A DNA stretch of 12,883 bases from JAHFLF01 sp964560145 (GTDB taxonomy: Bacteria; Patescibacteriota; Minisyncoccia; UBA6257; 1-14-0-10-44-23), in assembly GCA_964560145.1 (NCBI GenBank), contig CAZLKS010000021.1, positions 1 to 12,883 of the forward strand, read 5' to 3'. The notes below the pieces were generated by a model. The model ran no database searches. It was not told where the DNA came from and saw only the letters and a program-made list of their open reading frames with translations. A program made the translations under genes and the position numbers. Numbering within the stretch: position 1 is the first letter of the stretch; each line of letters begins with the position of its first letter. Below are positions 1-6,548 of this stretch, piece by piece.

Positions 1-1366
1 AGCTTCCTGCCGAGCCGCCCGAAGTTGAAGCCCAGTGACTTGAATCTGACCAGTTTCCCGTGCCGCCCACCCAATAAGCGTTCGGATCAGTGATGTAGTC
101 AATATCAACGAGTCCGGTAATTTTTAAATCAAAAGTACTCTGTGGCTCGGTGAGCGAATTCAACACAAGACTGTACCGACCAGCGTGATCAATATTCGCA
201 AATGTCCCCACAAGCACCCCCTCGGTTGTATAGACCGAGACTGACCCAGACTCATCGCTATTCGTTGGCCGCGCAAACAGCGTGATATCACGCGTTGCAT
301 CCAAAAGATGTTCGAACGTAACACGAACATACTGTCCGTCGAGTAGCTGTGCATACTGCTCATCGCGCGTACCAACACCGGCAAAAATATTTTCCAAAAT
401 ATTTTTGTCTGCATCCAAACGAACCGCGCTCGCAATCAAAATAATTTCAAAGGTCTGCGTTGAAAGGTGTGGCACCACCCACGCCACGTGGTCAATAAAT
501 CCATCCGCGTCATCATCGCTCGCAGCAAACTCCATCACCTGATTTTCATTATTCGCCCAAGTAATGCGGATTTGATCCTCTTGGCCAACACGAAACACTT
601 CAGCGATTTCAACCTTTACCGGAACGTCCGTCATCGGCGAGATTAAATCCTGTTCAGGCGTAGAAGCAACGACGACCATTTTTCCGTGTTCAGTTACCTC
701 TTCGGTAATAGTCGGTAGTAAACTAATACTCGACTCAGACTCAGTCACAGAGCTCTCATCCTCGGGCAGAGATTCAGCGGGCGCCTCAACTGCGCCACCG
801 CCACCAGCAGAAACCGCTGGCGCCTCGGGTTCAGCTACAGGCAATTCAACTTCGGCATCTTCACTGACAACCTCCGAAGTTTCGTTTTCGCTCGACCCAT
901 TATTCACGGGGGCCATATCAGACCCAGAAGCTGTATCACTCCCTGCTGGTGCCTCGACAACACCACCAGACCCCTCCGGAGTGGAGGGGTCTGTCACAGA
1001 CTCGTCAAGAGAAAGATTCTCAGTTGTCGCTATCGGTTCAACTACAACCCCCGAATCAGAATCACCAGAAGGGCTCTGAGTTGCATTTCCATCTGGCGAA
1101 TCAAGCGCAGCTGGCGTAGTCGTTTCATCGGGAAGAACTTCAGGCGTTTGAGTCGTAGGAATAGGGCTCTCTGTCAAATCGGTACTAGTGACTACCTCGG
1201 GCTCAACTGGAGAGGATTCAACAATCGGCATCGGCTCAGGGGTTGGAGCAGGTGCAGCAACAATTTCGACTGGCGGCGCAGGAGAAACTTCCTCTTCAGC
1301 AAAAATTTGCGTAGGGGAAAAACACGCAAAAAAAGTAACAAAAACGATGACTATTTTTTTGACCAA
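1..1366 (-). CDS. Large secreted surface protein, N-terminal part (runs off left edge)
   Basis: An uninterrupted minus-strand frame of 455 codons from a TTG at 1366 to the window edge; no stop is reached. A signal peptide (MVKKIVIVFVTFFACFS, Ala-type cleavage near residue 24) leads to about 200 residues rich in Pro, Glu, Ser, Thr, Val and Ala, probably an extended linker. From about residue 230 comes a globular module with a calcium-loop-like DDDADGFID, then WVVPHLSTQTFEI and a C-terminal DIDYITDP. I recall this module from CPR surface proteins. Next is YWVGGTGNWSDSSHW (about 431-445), the start of a repeat type found in giant adhesin-like proteins. The TTG was chosen because GGGGGAGG sits 4 nt before it; an in-frame ATG at 1384 would add MSGGGN and place the Shine-Dalgarno inside the gene. 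A possible -10 (TAGAAT, 1391-1396) would start RNA near 1384. Likely exported and surface-exposed; ligand unknown. Confidence 0.85.
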   Translation of the reverse strand, partial: MVKKIVIVFVTFFACFSPTQIFAEEEVSPAPPVEIVAAPAPTPEPMPIVESSPVEPEVVTSTDLTESPIPTTQTPEVLPDETTTPAALDSPDGNATQSPSGDSDSGVVVEPIATTENLSLDESVTDPSTPEGSGGVVEAPAGSDTASGSDMAPVNNGSSENETSEVVSEDAEVELPVAEPEAPAVSAGGGGAVEAPAESLPEDESSVTESESSISLLPTITEEVTEHGKMVVVASTPEQDLISPMTDVPVKVEIAEVFRVGQEDQIRITWANNENQVMEFAASDDDADGFIDHVAWVVPHLSTQTFEIILIASAVRLDADKNILENIFAGVGTRDEQYAQLLDGQYVRVTFEHLLDATRDITLFARPTNSDESGSVSVYTTEGVLVGTFANIDHAGRYSLVLNSLTEPQSTFDLKITGLVDIDYITDPNAYWVGGTGNWSDSSHWASTSGGSAGS

Positions 1367-1454
1367 ATTTCCTCCCCCGGACATACATATATTCTAACAA
1401 AAAAACGACTCCCAGAATACGGGTAAAAATGACGTTTTTTATCGAATCTGTGGA

Positions 1455-1483
1455 TTGCAAACAGCCTCAGTGCATCATATACT
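1455..1483 (+). promoter_or_regulatory. Promoter of the 1490 gene, apparently leaderless
   Basis: TTGCAA (1455-1460), a 17-bp spacer, then TATACT (1478-1483). The ATG at 1490 is six bases beyond the -10, where transcription would be expected to begin, so the mRNA would have little or no leader. There is no Shine-Dalgarno site. Confidence 0.6.
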
Positions 1484-1489
1484 TAATGA

Positions 1490-2089
1490 ATGCCAACAAA
1501 TGCCAAAAAAACAGTATACCGAGAAAAAGAATTTGGCATTTATGCGCTTTGGAAATCACTCCCTCCTCATGCACGCGGAATGACAAAAAAAGAACTGTTT
1601 ACACTCGGATACACTGACCCTATTATCGCTACGATAATTAAAATCAAAAATCAAAGCGAGTTTGCTCGTGCTTTTAGAATTAAAGATCTCGGAACGCTCA
1701 CTGACTGGAATACTAAAATTGCCCGCGGACTATCTCCGTCCCCTTCCGTAACTAACACGCTCGCCCCCCGTCGTGCCGAAATCAGAGAGAAGATACTACT
1801 ACCACAACTGAGCGAGTTGAATCTAAAAATACGAACACAGCAAAGAGAACTCACGGCACTTAAAAGGGAGAATGCGCTTCTACGCAGGAAGAGCACTTTA
1901 TGCGCTCCACGTCGCATGCGCCAAGTTCCGCATATGCGCGACAATAGCAAGCCAAAGCAGGACTCACTAATTATTCCTTCAGTTCACGCAGCCCAAAAAG
2001 AACATTTCAGTATTACGGCAAAATTTCTTGAGCGAGTCAGAGGAGTTTTCAGCAACAAAAACCAAAAGACCACTCATGAGTCACAGTAA
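1490..2089 (+). CDS. Helix-turn-helix and coiled-coil protein of unknown function
   Basis: 199 residues. Residues about 32-76 (MTKKELFTLGY through SEFARAFRI to TLTDWNTKI) look like a DNA-binding helix-turn-helix of the phage small-terminase/homeodomain-like kind. That is resemblance by eye, not a verified match. Residues 98-134 (LLPQLSELNLKIRTQQREL and LKRENALLRRK) have the heptad spacing of a coiled coil, so it probably dimerises. The tail is basic and low in complexity. There are no membrane segments and no signal peptide, so it is expected to be cytoplasmic. It is divergent from the surface-protein gene, and the roughly 100-bp gap holds both promoters, so control of that neighbour is possible but unproven. 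The ATG at 1490 was chosen for its position just after the promoter; an ATG at 1486 is out of frame. No specific function is recognised. Confidence 0.75.
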   Translation: MPTNAKKTVYREKEFGIYALWKSLPPHARGMTKKELFTLGYTDPIIATIIKIKNQSEFARAFRIKDLGTLTDWNTKIARGLSPSPSVTNTLAPRRAEIREKILLPQLSELNLKIRTQQRELTALKRENALLRRKSTLCAPRRMRQVPHMRDNSKPKQDSLIIPSVHAAQKEHFSITAKFLERVRGVFSNKNQKTTHESQ

Positions 2090-2215
2090 AATCCATCGTC
2101 TATCGAAAGCACCGTCCAATGAATATTTTCTACCCTAAGGAAATCTACGGCACGATGCACAAAAAATGATATCCCCAATTGGACACCAACTGAGAATATA
2201 CGACATACTCTGAAT

Positions 2216-2743
2216 ATGACGACAAAAAGGATAGCGATAATTGGCATAAGTGGTTCGGGGAAAAGCACTATCTCCAGGGTAATCGTTGAAAAAACGGGAT
2301 TGCCTCTTTTCCATATGGATCAGCTTTTCTGGAAGGGAAACTGGGAGGCCATACCGGAGCCAGAGTACCTAAGGGCTCACGCAGAGCTAATACAAAAAGA
2401 TTCTTGGGTTATCGAGGGTTACATCGATAGCAAAATGGCGGATCGGCTCAAATTCGCAGACTTGGTTTTGTATTTGGATTACAGTGGGCTGCGCTGTGGA
2501 ATGGGCGTGATAAAACGCTGGATAAAACACCGAAAAGAAAGCAGGCCTGAACTACCGCGAGAAGCGTTAGAAAGGCCTGACTTTGGTTTCTTGTGGATGA
2601 CTTTAAACCGCGGAGAAAGAGCCGAAATCGAGAAAGCAATCGAGATGGCAAAGCCCGCGAACCTGAAACGATTCTTTTCGCCGAGACGACTAACTGAGTT
2701 CATAACAAGATCCTTCGACAAGCTCAGGATGACAGAGGAATGA
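2216..2743 (+). CDS. P-loop NTPase, adenylate kinase / topology-modulation (FlaR)-like
   Basis: 175 residues, about the usual length for this family of small nucleotide or metabolite kinases. Walker A is GISGSGKST (10-18). HMDQLFWKGNW (33-43) and WVIEGYIDS (64-72) are the two other family hallmarks, followed by DLVLYLDYS (the strand and Walker-B-like region) and a basic helix with RWIKHRKES. It should be a cytoplasmic ATP- or GTP-binding kinase; its substrate is not known for most members. The native protein probably ended near RRLTEFI: the last residues SFDKLRMTEE are encoded by a dispersed repeat (2711-2734) that also lies just before the TGA. The stop is one base from the end of the convergent secreted-protein gene, with no terminator between. 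No Shine-Dalgarno is present; a CATACT six bases before the ATG is a weak -10 candidate. Confidence 0.82.
   Translation: MTTKRIAIIGISGSGKSTISRVIVEKTGLPLFHMDQLFWKGNWEAIPEPEYLRAHAELIQKDSWVIEGYIDSKMADRLKFADLVLYLDYSGLRCGMGVIKRWIKHRKESRPELPREALERPDFGFLWMTLNRGERAEIEKAIEMAKPANLKRFFSPRRLTEFITRSFDKLRMTEE
2711..2734 (+). repeat. Dispersed repeat arm forming the kinase C-terminus
   Basis: TCCTTCGACAAGCTCAGGAT followed by GACA. The same unit in more or less diverged form occurs in both orientations at 4410-4597 and 6288-6476. Here it lies within the reading frame and encodes SFDKLRMT. Confidence 0.85.
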
Positions 2744-2744
2744 A

Positions 2745-4322
2745 CTACTGGGCGTTGAGTGCGGCGCGAGTACTGGGGCCGGTGTAACCAGCGGGTTCTA
2801 TGCCGTTAGCTGATTGGAACTTTTTGAGTGCCGCCTGAGTTGCTGGACCAAAGAAGCCAGTTGCACTCCCCGACAGATATCCACCCTTGATAAGCTTCTG
2901 CTGTAGTGCAGTCACTTCTGATCCGGTCGAGTTTAAGCTTAGTAAGCTTACGAATGATCCGGTAAAATTACTCGACGCAGACACACTACTCGCCGCAGAA
3001 GACGGTGAAACAGTTGCAGCTAATTGCGTCAGCTGTGACTGCATAGCCTGAATAGCGAGCAACATTTGAGAAAGCTGAGTCTGCATAGTCTGAATCGTTG
3101 CAAGCAATGATCCATTGCCCGTACTTGAAACTACTGGAACTACCGGCGTAGTTGTAACGACTGGCGTTGTAGTGACTGGAGTTGGCGTAGTCGCAGATCC
3201 TGAAACAGTAACCGAAAGAGTTCCACAGCTTGTGGTACCGCCACTTGCACACACTGAGACTGAAGTCGAACCAGTGGTGACACCGGAGAGTATCAAAGTA
3301 TTGCCACTGAGCGTCGTTTGTACCGGAATCGGATTTGAAACTGTCGAAATAAAGTAGCTCGAAGCGCCAGCAAGTGAAACATTTAATGCTTGTCCGACGG
3401 TAAGAGTCGGATTCGTAACACTGAACGAGATTCCCTGCCCGGTAGTGGTCGTGCTGGTAGTCGCCGCTCCAACTGTTACCGTAAGAGTTCCACAGGTACC
3501 AGTAACCGGACAAATCGTCAGAACAGTTGTACCAGCCGCAACCCCCGTAATCACAACCGAGCTACCGTTAATGGTCTGCAGCGTAAGCCCCGGGACACTG
3601 TTGCCGTTAACATAATAGCCAGCACCACCGGAAACATTTACCGTAGTCACCGCGCCGACAGCAACCGTTGGGTTTGTACGGTCGAAGGTAATAGCGCTCG
3701 TTGAAGTCGTGGTGGTTGCTGCCGTCTGAACAGTCACGGAAAGAGTTGCGCAGTTTGACGAACTACCAACATAACAAAGCTGGATAGAAGTTGTACCGAC
3801 TTGATTACCGGTCACTGCGATCTGCGTCCCGTTAACGAGCACTGAGGCGATGCTCGGATTTGAATTCGAAAGCATGTAGACCGAGTTAGTACTCGCCTGC
3901 GAAGTAACTGTAACTGACTGACTTAGTCCGATAGTAATACTGGTTTGACTGAGTGATGGAGCGCCACTGGTTGAGGTGGTTCCCGAAGTGGTCGAGGCCC
4001 ACGGCTTGGTCGCTGATTGCTGACTGTTAACCATCACGTATACATTGTTGCTCGTGTTGAGACCGAGCCCGCTCACACTCACAGTCTTTGAAAGCTTGCC
4101 GCCACCGTCGGTAGTACCAAGAATCGATGTCTGCACGCCGGCGGTTGATCCAACATTGTAGAAGAGGACAACCGTCGAGTTAGCGTCGCCGGCAATTTCC
4201 AACTGAACCAAATCACTCCCCACTCCGGAGATTGCTAAAGTCGGCGTTGCCGCTAGAGCGCTGGACGCCACGAACAAACCAATACAAGTAATTACTGCCG
4301 CAAAAAATATACGTGTTTTCAT
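2745..4322 (-). CDS. Secreted Ig-like repeat protein with coiled coil and C-terminal peptidoglycan-binding domain
   Basis: 525 residues. A signal peptide (1-24, ending SSALA) is followed by a first beta-rich domain (about 26-105). Three related modules of about 80-90 residues resemble bacterial Ig-like (BIG2) domains, joined by Thr/Ser-rich linkers. Each module ends with a cysteine pair in a hairpin before a TLxVTV strand (CYVGSSSNC, CPVTGTC, CASGGTTSC), suggesting a disulfide per module in an exported protein. Residues about 405-436 (ATIQTMQTQLSQMLLAIQ and what follows) form a short coiled coil. Residues 457-525 are a PG_binding_1-type domain with EVTALQQKL, GYL and FGPATQAALKKFQ. The protein probably sits in the cell wall, oligomerised and projecting the Ig-like modules. 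The ATG was chosen because it directly precedes the signal peptide and follows a strong promoter. It is convergent with the kinase gene. Confidence 0.88.
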   Translation of the reverse strand: MKTRIFFAAVITCIGLFVASSALAATPTLAISGVGSDLVQLEIAGDANSTVVLFYNVGSTAGVQTSILGTTDGGGKLSKTVSVSGLGLNTSNNVYVMVNSQQSATKPWASTTSGTTSTSGAPSLSQTSITIGLSQSVTVTSQASTNSVYMLSNSNPSIASVLVNGTQIAVTGNQVGTTSIQLCYVGSSSNCATLSVTVQTAATTTTSTSAITFDRTNPTVAVGAVTTVNVSGGAGYYVNGNSVPGLTLQTINGSSVVITGVAAGTTVLTICPVTGTCGTLTVTVGAATTSTTTTGQGISFSVTNPTLTVGQALNVSLAGASSYFISTVSNPIPVQTTLSGNTLILSGVTTGSTSVSVCASGGTTSCGTLSVTVSGSATTPTPVTTTPVVTTTPVVPVVSSTGNGSLLATIQTMQTQLSQMLLAIQAMQSQLTQLAATVSPSSAASSVSASSNFTGSFVSLLSLNSTGSEVTALQQKLIKGGYLSGSATGFFGPATQAALKKFQSANGIEPAGYTGPSTRAALNAQ

Positions 4323-4329
4323 ACGTTAA

Positions 4330-4357
4330 ATTGTATGCTTATTGCTCGGGTTGTCAA
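4330..4357 (-). promoter_or_regulatory. Promoter of the secreted Ig-like protein gene
   Basis: Read on the minus strand: TTGACA (4357-4352), a 16-bp spacer, TACAAT (4335-4330), then seven bases to the ATG at 4322. The -35 is perfect and the -10 has one change. The start codon lies at the expected transcription start, so the mRNA should be leaderless; no Shine-Dalgarno is seen. Confidence 0.8.
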
Positions 4358-4409
4358 AACGAATCGACTAGCGCCTTCGTTGTATCCCCCGTTTCGCCCC
4401 CTCCTGTTC

Positions 4410-4597
4410 GTCATCCTGCTGGCCCTGAGTTTGCCGAAGGGATCAAGGCAAAGAAACTAGACCTCAAGAAAAGTTCCTTCGTTGTACTCAGGATGACAAC
4501 GGGGTGGTGGCGACACGGAGATAGTTCCTTCGGGCTTACCCCAGGATGACAAACAAAGAAGGACGCAAGCGACTAGCCCTTCGGCAAGCTCAGGGTA
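4410..4597. repeat. Cluster of dispersed inverted repeat units
   Basis: This gene-free stretch holds four copies of one repeat family. A GTCATCCTG...CCGAAGGGATC arm (4410-4444) faces a GTTCCTTCG...CAGGATGAC arm (4473-4497), making an inverted pair. A further GTTCCTTCG...CAGGATGAC arm lies at 4524-4550, and CCCTTCGGCAAGCTCAGGGT at 4578-4597 overlaps the end of the flavoprotein gene and supplies its TGA. Between them is GGCGACACGGAGAT (4509-4522), which also occurs in the tandem RNA element at 12599-12612. I see no coding signal in 4358-4589. Confidence 0.85.
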
Positions 4598-5855
4598 AAC
4601 AATTGCTGCCGGCGACGAATCCGGTTGTCCAGCAGAGCTGTAAACTATACCCTCCCGATGGTCTATCGATGTTGAGCAAATCGCCAACAATATAAAGATT
4701 AGGGATGATTCGCGATTGCATCGTCTTGAAATTCACTTCGGTGAGCGGCACACCACCAGAAGAAACGATTGCCTTATCTTCACCGAGAAGCTCTTTCACT
4801 CGAAGCGGTATTGCTTTTATGGTGGCGATGAGTCGAATTCGCTCTTCGCGACTGATGCTATGACTAAATGTTTCGCCGTTTACAGAAGCGGTTTCAAGCA
4901 CAACCGGAATCAGTGCAGAAGGAATTAGGCTCGCTAAACTATTTTTCACTTTCTTATTACTTTCACTGGTGAGCACAAAATGCAATTTTTCTTTTAAAGC
5001 TCCATGATCAAATTGCGGCAGTAAATCTAAAAGCATAGCGACCTCCCCATACGGCAAAAGTTCTCCAACGCTGCGACTCAAATTGAGTATCGTGGGACCG
5101 GTCACGCCGAAATGCGTAAATAGAATTTTCCCTTTTTTCGTTGATTGCTTTTCACCATCCAGAAGAACAGTGAGTTTAATATCAGTGAGCGTCACGCCGG
5201 CGAGTTTCTTCACCCAGGCATCCTTGAGAGCAATTGGAACAAGCGCCCGACTCGCTGGCACAATAGCATGCCCTAATCCTTTCAGCCACTTAAAACCATC
5301 CCCCGTTGAGCCGGTCTCCGGTCGAGAGCTACCACCCGTTGCCACAATAAAAGACGCAGCGGCCAGTTGAGAACCGTTCGTAGTTCGTACCGACTTAAGC
5401 AAACCATCGTCACCGCGAATTAACTCAGTGACTGCAGCATCTGGTTGTACGGTCACGCCGCCGTTTTGCATGTAGCGCACAAGGACGTCCCACACCGAAC
5501 GCGCAGAGTCCGATACTGGAAAAACACGTCCTTCGTTCTCGATTTTAGTTTTCATTCCAGCGGCGTGAAAAAAGTCGAGCGTACCTTGATTGTTGTACTG
5601 CGAAAATGCAGAGTATAAAAATTGGTCGCTTCCTTTGTAACGAGCGAGAAGCTTACGCAAATCGGTTTCGGCGTTGGTCACATTACACCGACCACCACCA
5701 GTTATTAAAAGTTTTTTGCCAAGACCAGGATTTTTTTCGAGCAAAAGAACTCGCTTACCACGAGCTGCCGCAGTGCCAGCGGCCATCATACCAGCGGGTC
5801 CTCCGCCGATAACAACCACATCCCACACTGCATTATTTTTAATAGTTAGTTTCAT
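4590..5855 (-). CDS. HI0933-family (YhiN-like) NAD(P)/FAD-dependent oxidoreductase
   Basis: 421 residues, normal for the family. The N-terminal FAD-binding fold has VVVIGGGPAGMMAA (GxGxxG at 17-22) and E40 at the end of the second strand. The family signature GKKLLITGGGRCNVTN follows at 46-61. Further family motifs are ATGGSSRPETGSTGDGF, ILFTHFGVTGPTILNLS (the inserted domain), SSGGVPLTEVNFKTMQS, and the C-terminal FAD motif YIVGDLLNIDRPSGGYSLQ. It is a cytoplasmic flavoprotein; the physiological substrate of this widespread family is not settled. No Shine-Dalgarno is present. A TATATG eight bases before the ATG may be the -10, but no good -35 is visible because the cold-shock gene's terminator occupies that place. 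The stop codon lies in a dispersed repeat, so the last residues (NCLP) may be repeat-derived. Confidence 0.92.
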   Translation of the reverse strand: MKLTIKNNAVWDVVVIGGGPAGMMAAGTAAARGKRVLLLEKNPGLGKKLLITGGGRCNVTNAETDLRKLLARYKGSDQFLYSAFSQYNNQGTLDFFHAAGMKTKIENEGRVFPVSDSARSVWDVLVRYMQNGGVTVQPDAAVTELIRGDDGLLKSVRTTNGSQLAAASFIVATGGSSRPETGSTGDGFKWLKGLGHAIVPASRALVPIALKDAWVKKLAGVTLTDIKLTVLLDGEKQSTKKGKILFTHFGVTGPTILNLSRSVGELLPYGEVAMLLDLLPQFDHGALKEKLHFVLTSESNKKVKNSLASLIPSALIPVVLETASVNGETFSHSISREERIRLIATIKAIPLRVKELLGEDKAIVSSGGVPLTEVNFKTMQSRIIPNLYIVGDLLNIDRPSGGYSLQLCWTTGFVAGSNCLP

Positions 5856-5877
5856 ATACTGCGCATATATTCATTCT

Positions 5878-5917
5878 AAATAAAATGCCGCCCTCTTGCG
5901 AAGGCGGCATTTTATTT
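5878..5917 (-). terminator. Rho-independent terminator after the cold-shock gene
   Basis: A perfect 15-bp stem (AAATAAAATGCCGCC with GGCGGCATTTTATTT) and a 10-nt loop, ending in a U-rich arm. It is nearly symmetric, so it could act in both directions, but it lies just after the cold-shock stop and before the flavoprotein gene on the same strand. Confidence 0.88.
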
Positions 5918-5920
5918 AGG

Positions 5921-6121
5921 TTACGCAACGCGCGTAACGTTGGTAGCGGCCGGGCCTTTTTCGCCCTGGGTCACCTCAAAGTTGACGGTGTCGCCAACTT
6001 TAAGAGAGTCAAAAGTGACTCCGCTCAAGTCCTTAGAGTGGAAGAAAAGATCCTTCGTCTCGCCTTCGCGGGAGATGAATCCAAATCCACGAGGAGTAAG
6101 AGTTTTGATTGTTCCTGTCAT
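5921..6121 (-). CDS. Cold-shock domain protein, CspA family
   Basis: 66 residues, the standard length for a single cold-shock domain. RNP1 is RGFGFIS (11-17) and RNP2 is DLFFHSKD (24-31), followed by VGDTVNFEVTQGEKGPAATNV, the usual fourth and fifth strands. It binds single-stranded RNA or DNA in the cytoplasm and typically acts as an RNA chaperone or antiterminator. A strong promoter lies about 110 bp upstream, giving a leader of roughly 100 nt, as in cold-regulated csp genes, and a strong terminator follows directly. That makes it a stand-alone, probably highly expressed unit. No clear Shine-Dalgarno precedes the ATG, so the leader fold may influence translation. Confidence 0.95.
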   Translation of the reverse strand: MTGTIKTLTPRGFGFISREGETKDLFFHSKDLSGVTFDSLKVGDTVNFEVTQGEKGPAATNVTRVA

Positions 6122-6223
6122 ACGATAGTATGTGCTGTTTGTTACTTTAGAAAATCGACTGTAGCTAACCTCGGAATAATGATCCGCCGGGCAAGCCTTT
6201 GTTTCTGCGTCTATTTAACGACA
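6122..6223 (-). promoter_or_regulatory. Long 5' untranslated leader of the cold-shock gene
   Basis: About 102 nt between the predicted transcription start near 6223 and the ATG at 6121. No open frame of note and no Shine-Dalgarno. It contains a small possible hairpin (CGGA...TCCG). Long leaders of csp mRNAs are known to act in temperature response in other bacteria; that role here is inferred only from length and position. Confidence 0.55.
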
Positions 6224-6229
6224 AGATAC

Positions 6230-6259
6230 ATTATATCACATCTAAATATGTTTTGTCAA
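6230..6259 (-). promoter_or_regulatory. Near-consensus promoter of the cold-shock gene
   Basis: On the minus strand TTGACA (6259-6254), an 18-bp spacer, and TATAAT (6235-6230). Both hexamers are perfect; only the spacer is one base longer than ideal. It is the strongest promoter-like sequence in the window. Confidence 0.88.
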
Positions 6260-6287
6260 GGGGCTAGAAAAGGGCATCATCCCTGCT

Positions 6288-6353
6288 GTCATTCTGCTTG
6301 TTCTGAGCTAGCCGAGGGGAGGCAACCAGTTCCTTCGCTTTGCTCAGGATGAC
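6288..6353. repeat. Dispersed repeat, inverted pair
   Basis: GTCATTCTG...GAGCTAGCCGAGG on the left faces GTTCCTTCGCTTTGCTCAGG plus ATGAC on the right. It is the same family as at 2711 and 4410-4597, and the whole can fold as an imperfect hairpin. It lies upstream of the cold-shock promoter in a gene-free stretch. Confidence 0.8.
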
Positions 6354-6366
6354 ACCCCTCCCGTCT

Positions 6367-6476
6367 GTCATTCTGAGGTAAGCCCGAAGAAACCAGCCCC
6401 GCAACCGGTTCCTTCCTGCCTACCGGCAGGCAGGCGCTTCGCTCCCCGTGGGGATACACGGGGCAAGCAGGATGAC
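6367..6476. repeat. Dispersed repeat with two nested palindromes
   Basis: The outer arms are GTCATTCTGAGG (left) and GCAAGCAGGATGAC (right). Inside the right half lie CCTGCCTACCGGCAGGCAGG (6415-6434) and CCCCGTGGGGATACACGGGG (6444-6463), two separate palindromic units that interrupt the usual CTTCG...CAGGATGAC arm. The rest of 6477-6548 holds only AT-rich sequence before the DoxX gene, with no clear consensus promoter. Confidence 0.75.
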
Positions 6477-6548
6477 ACGGGGAGGGATATTCTATCTCCC
6501 TGGTGATACACTAGAATGGTAGCTATACATTAATTATTAATACCGCTC

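Noticed and set aside
160..1426. Small plus- and minus-strand open frames in the first 1.4 kb
   Set aside because: All are shadows of the long minus-strand surface-protein frame, which has a signal peptide, a module and a repeat motif.
2119..2169. 16-residue open frame MNIFYPKEIYGTMHKK before the kinase gene
   Set aside because: Too short, with no promoter or ribosome site and no recognisable relative; chance is sufficient.
2986..3704. Open frames within the Ig-like protein gene
   Set aside because: Repetitive Thr/Ser/Val codons produce long alternative frames; none has a start signal or a recognisable domain.
5885..6352. 155-residue plus-strand frame over the cold-shock gene and repeats
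   Set aside because: It runs through a terminator, antisense to a clear cold-shock domain, and ends in repeat-derived peptide (HSACSELAEG).
4410..6476. CRISPR array
   Set aside because: The repeats are unevenly spaced, in both orientations and diverged; there are no regular spacers and no cas genes.
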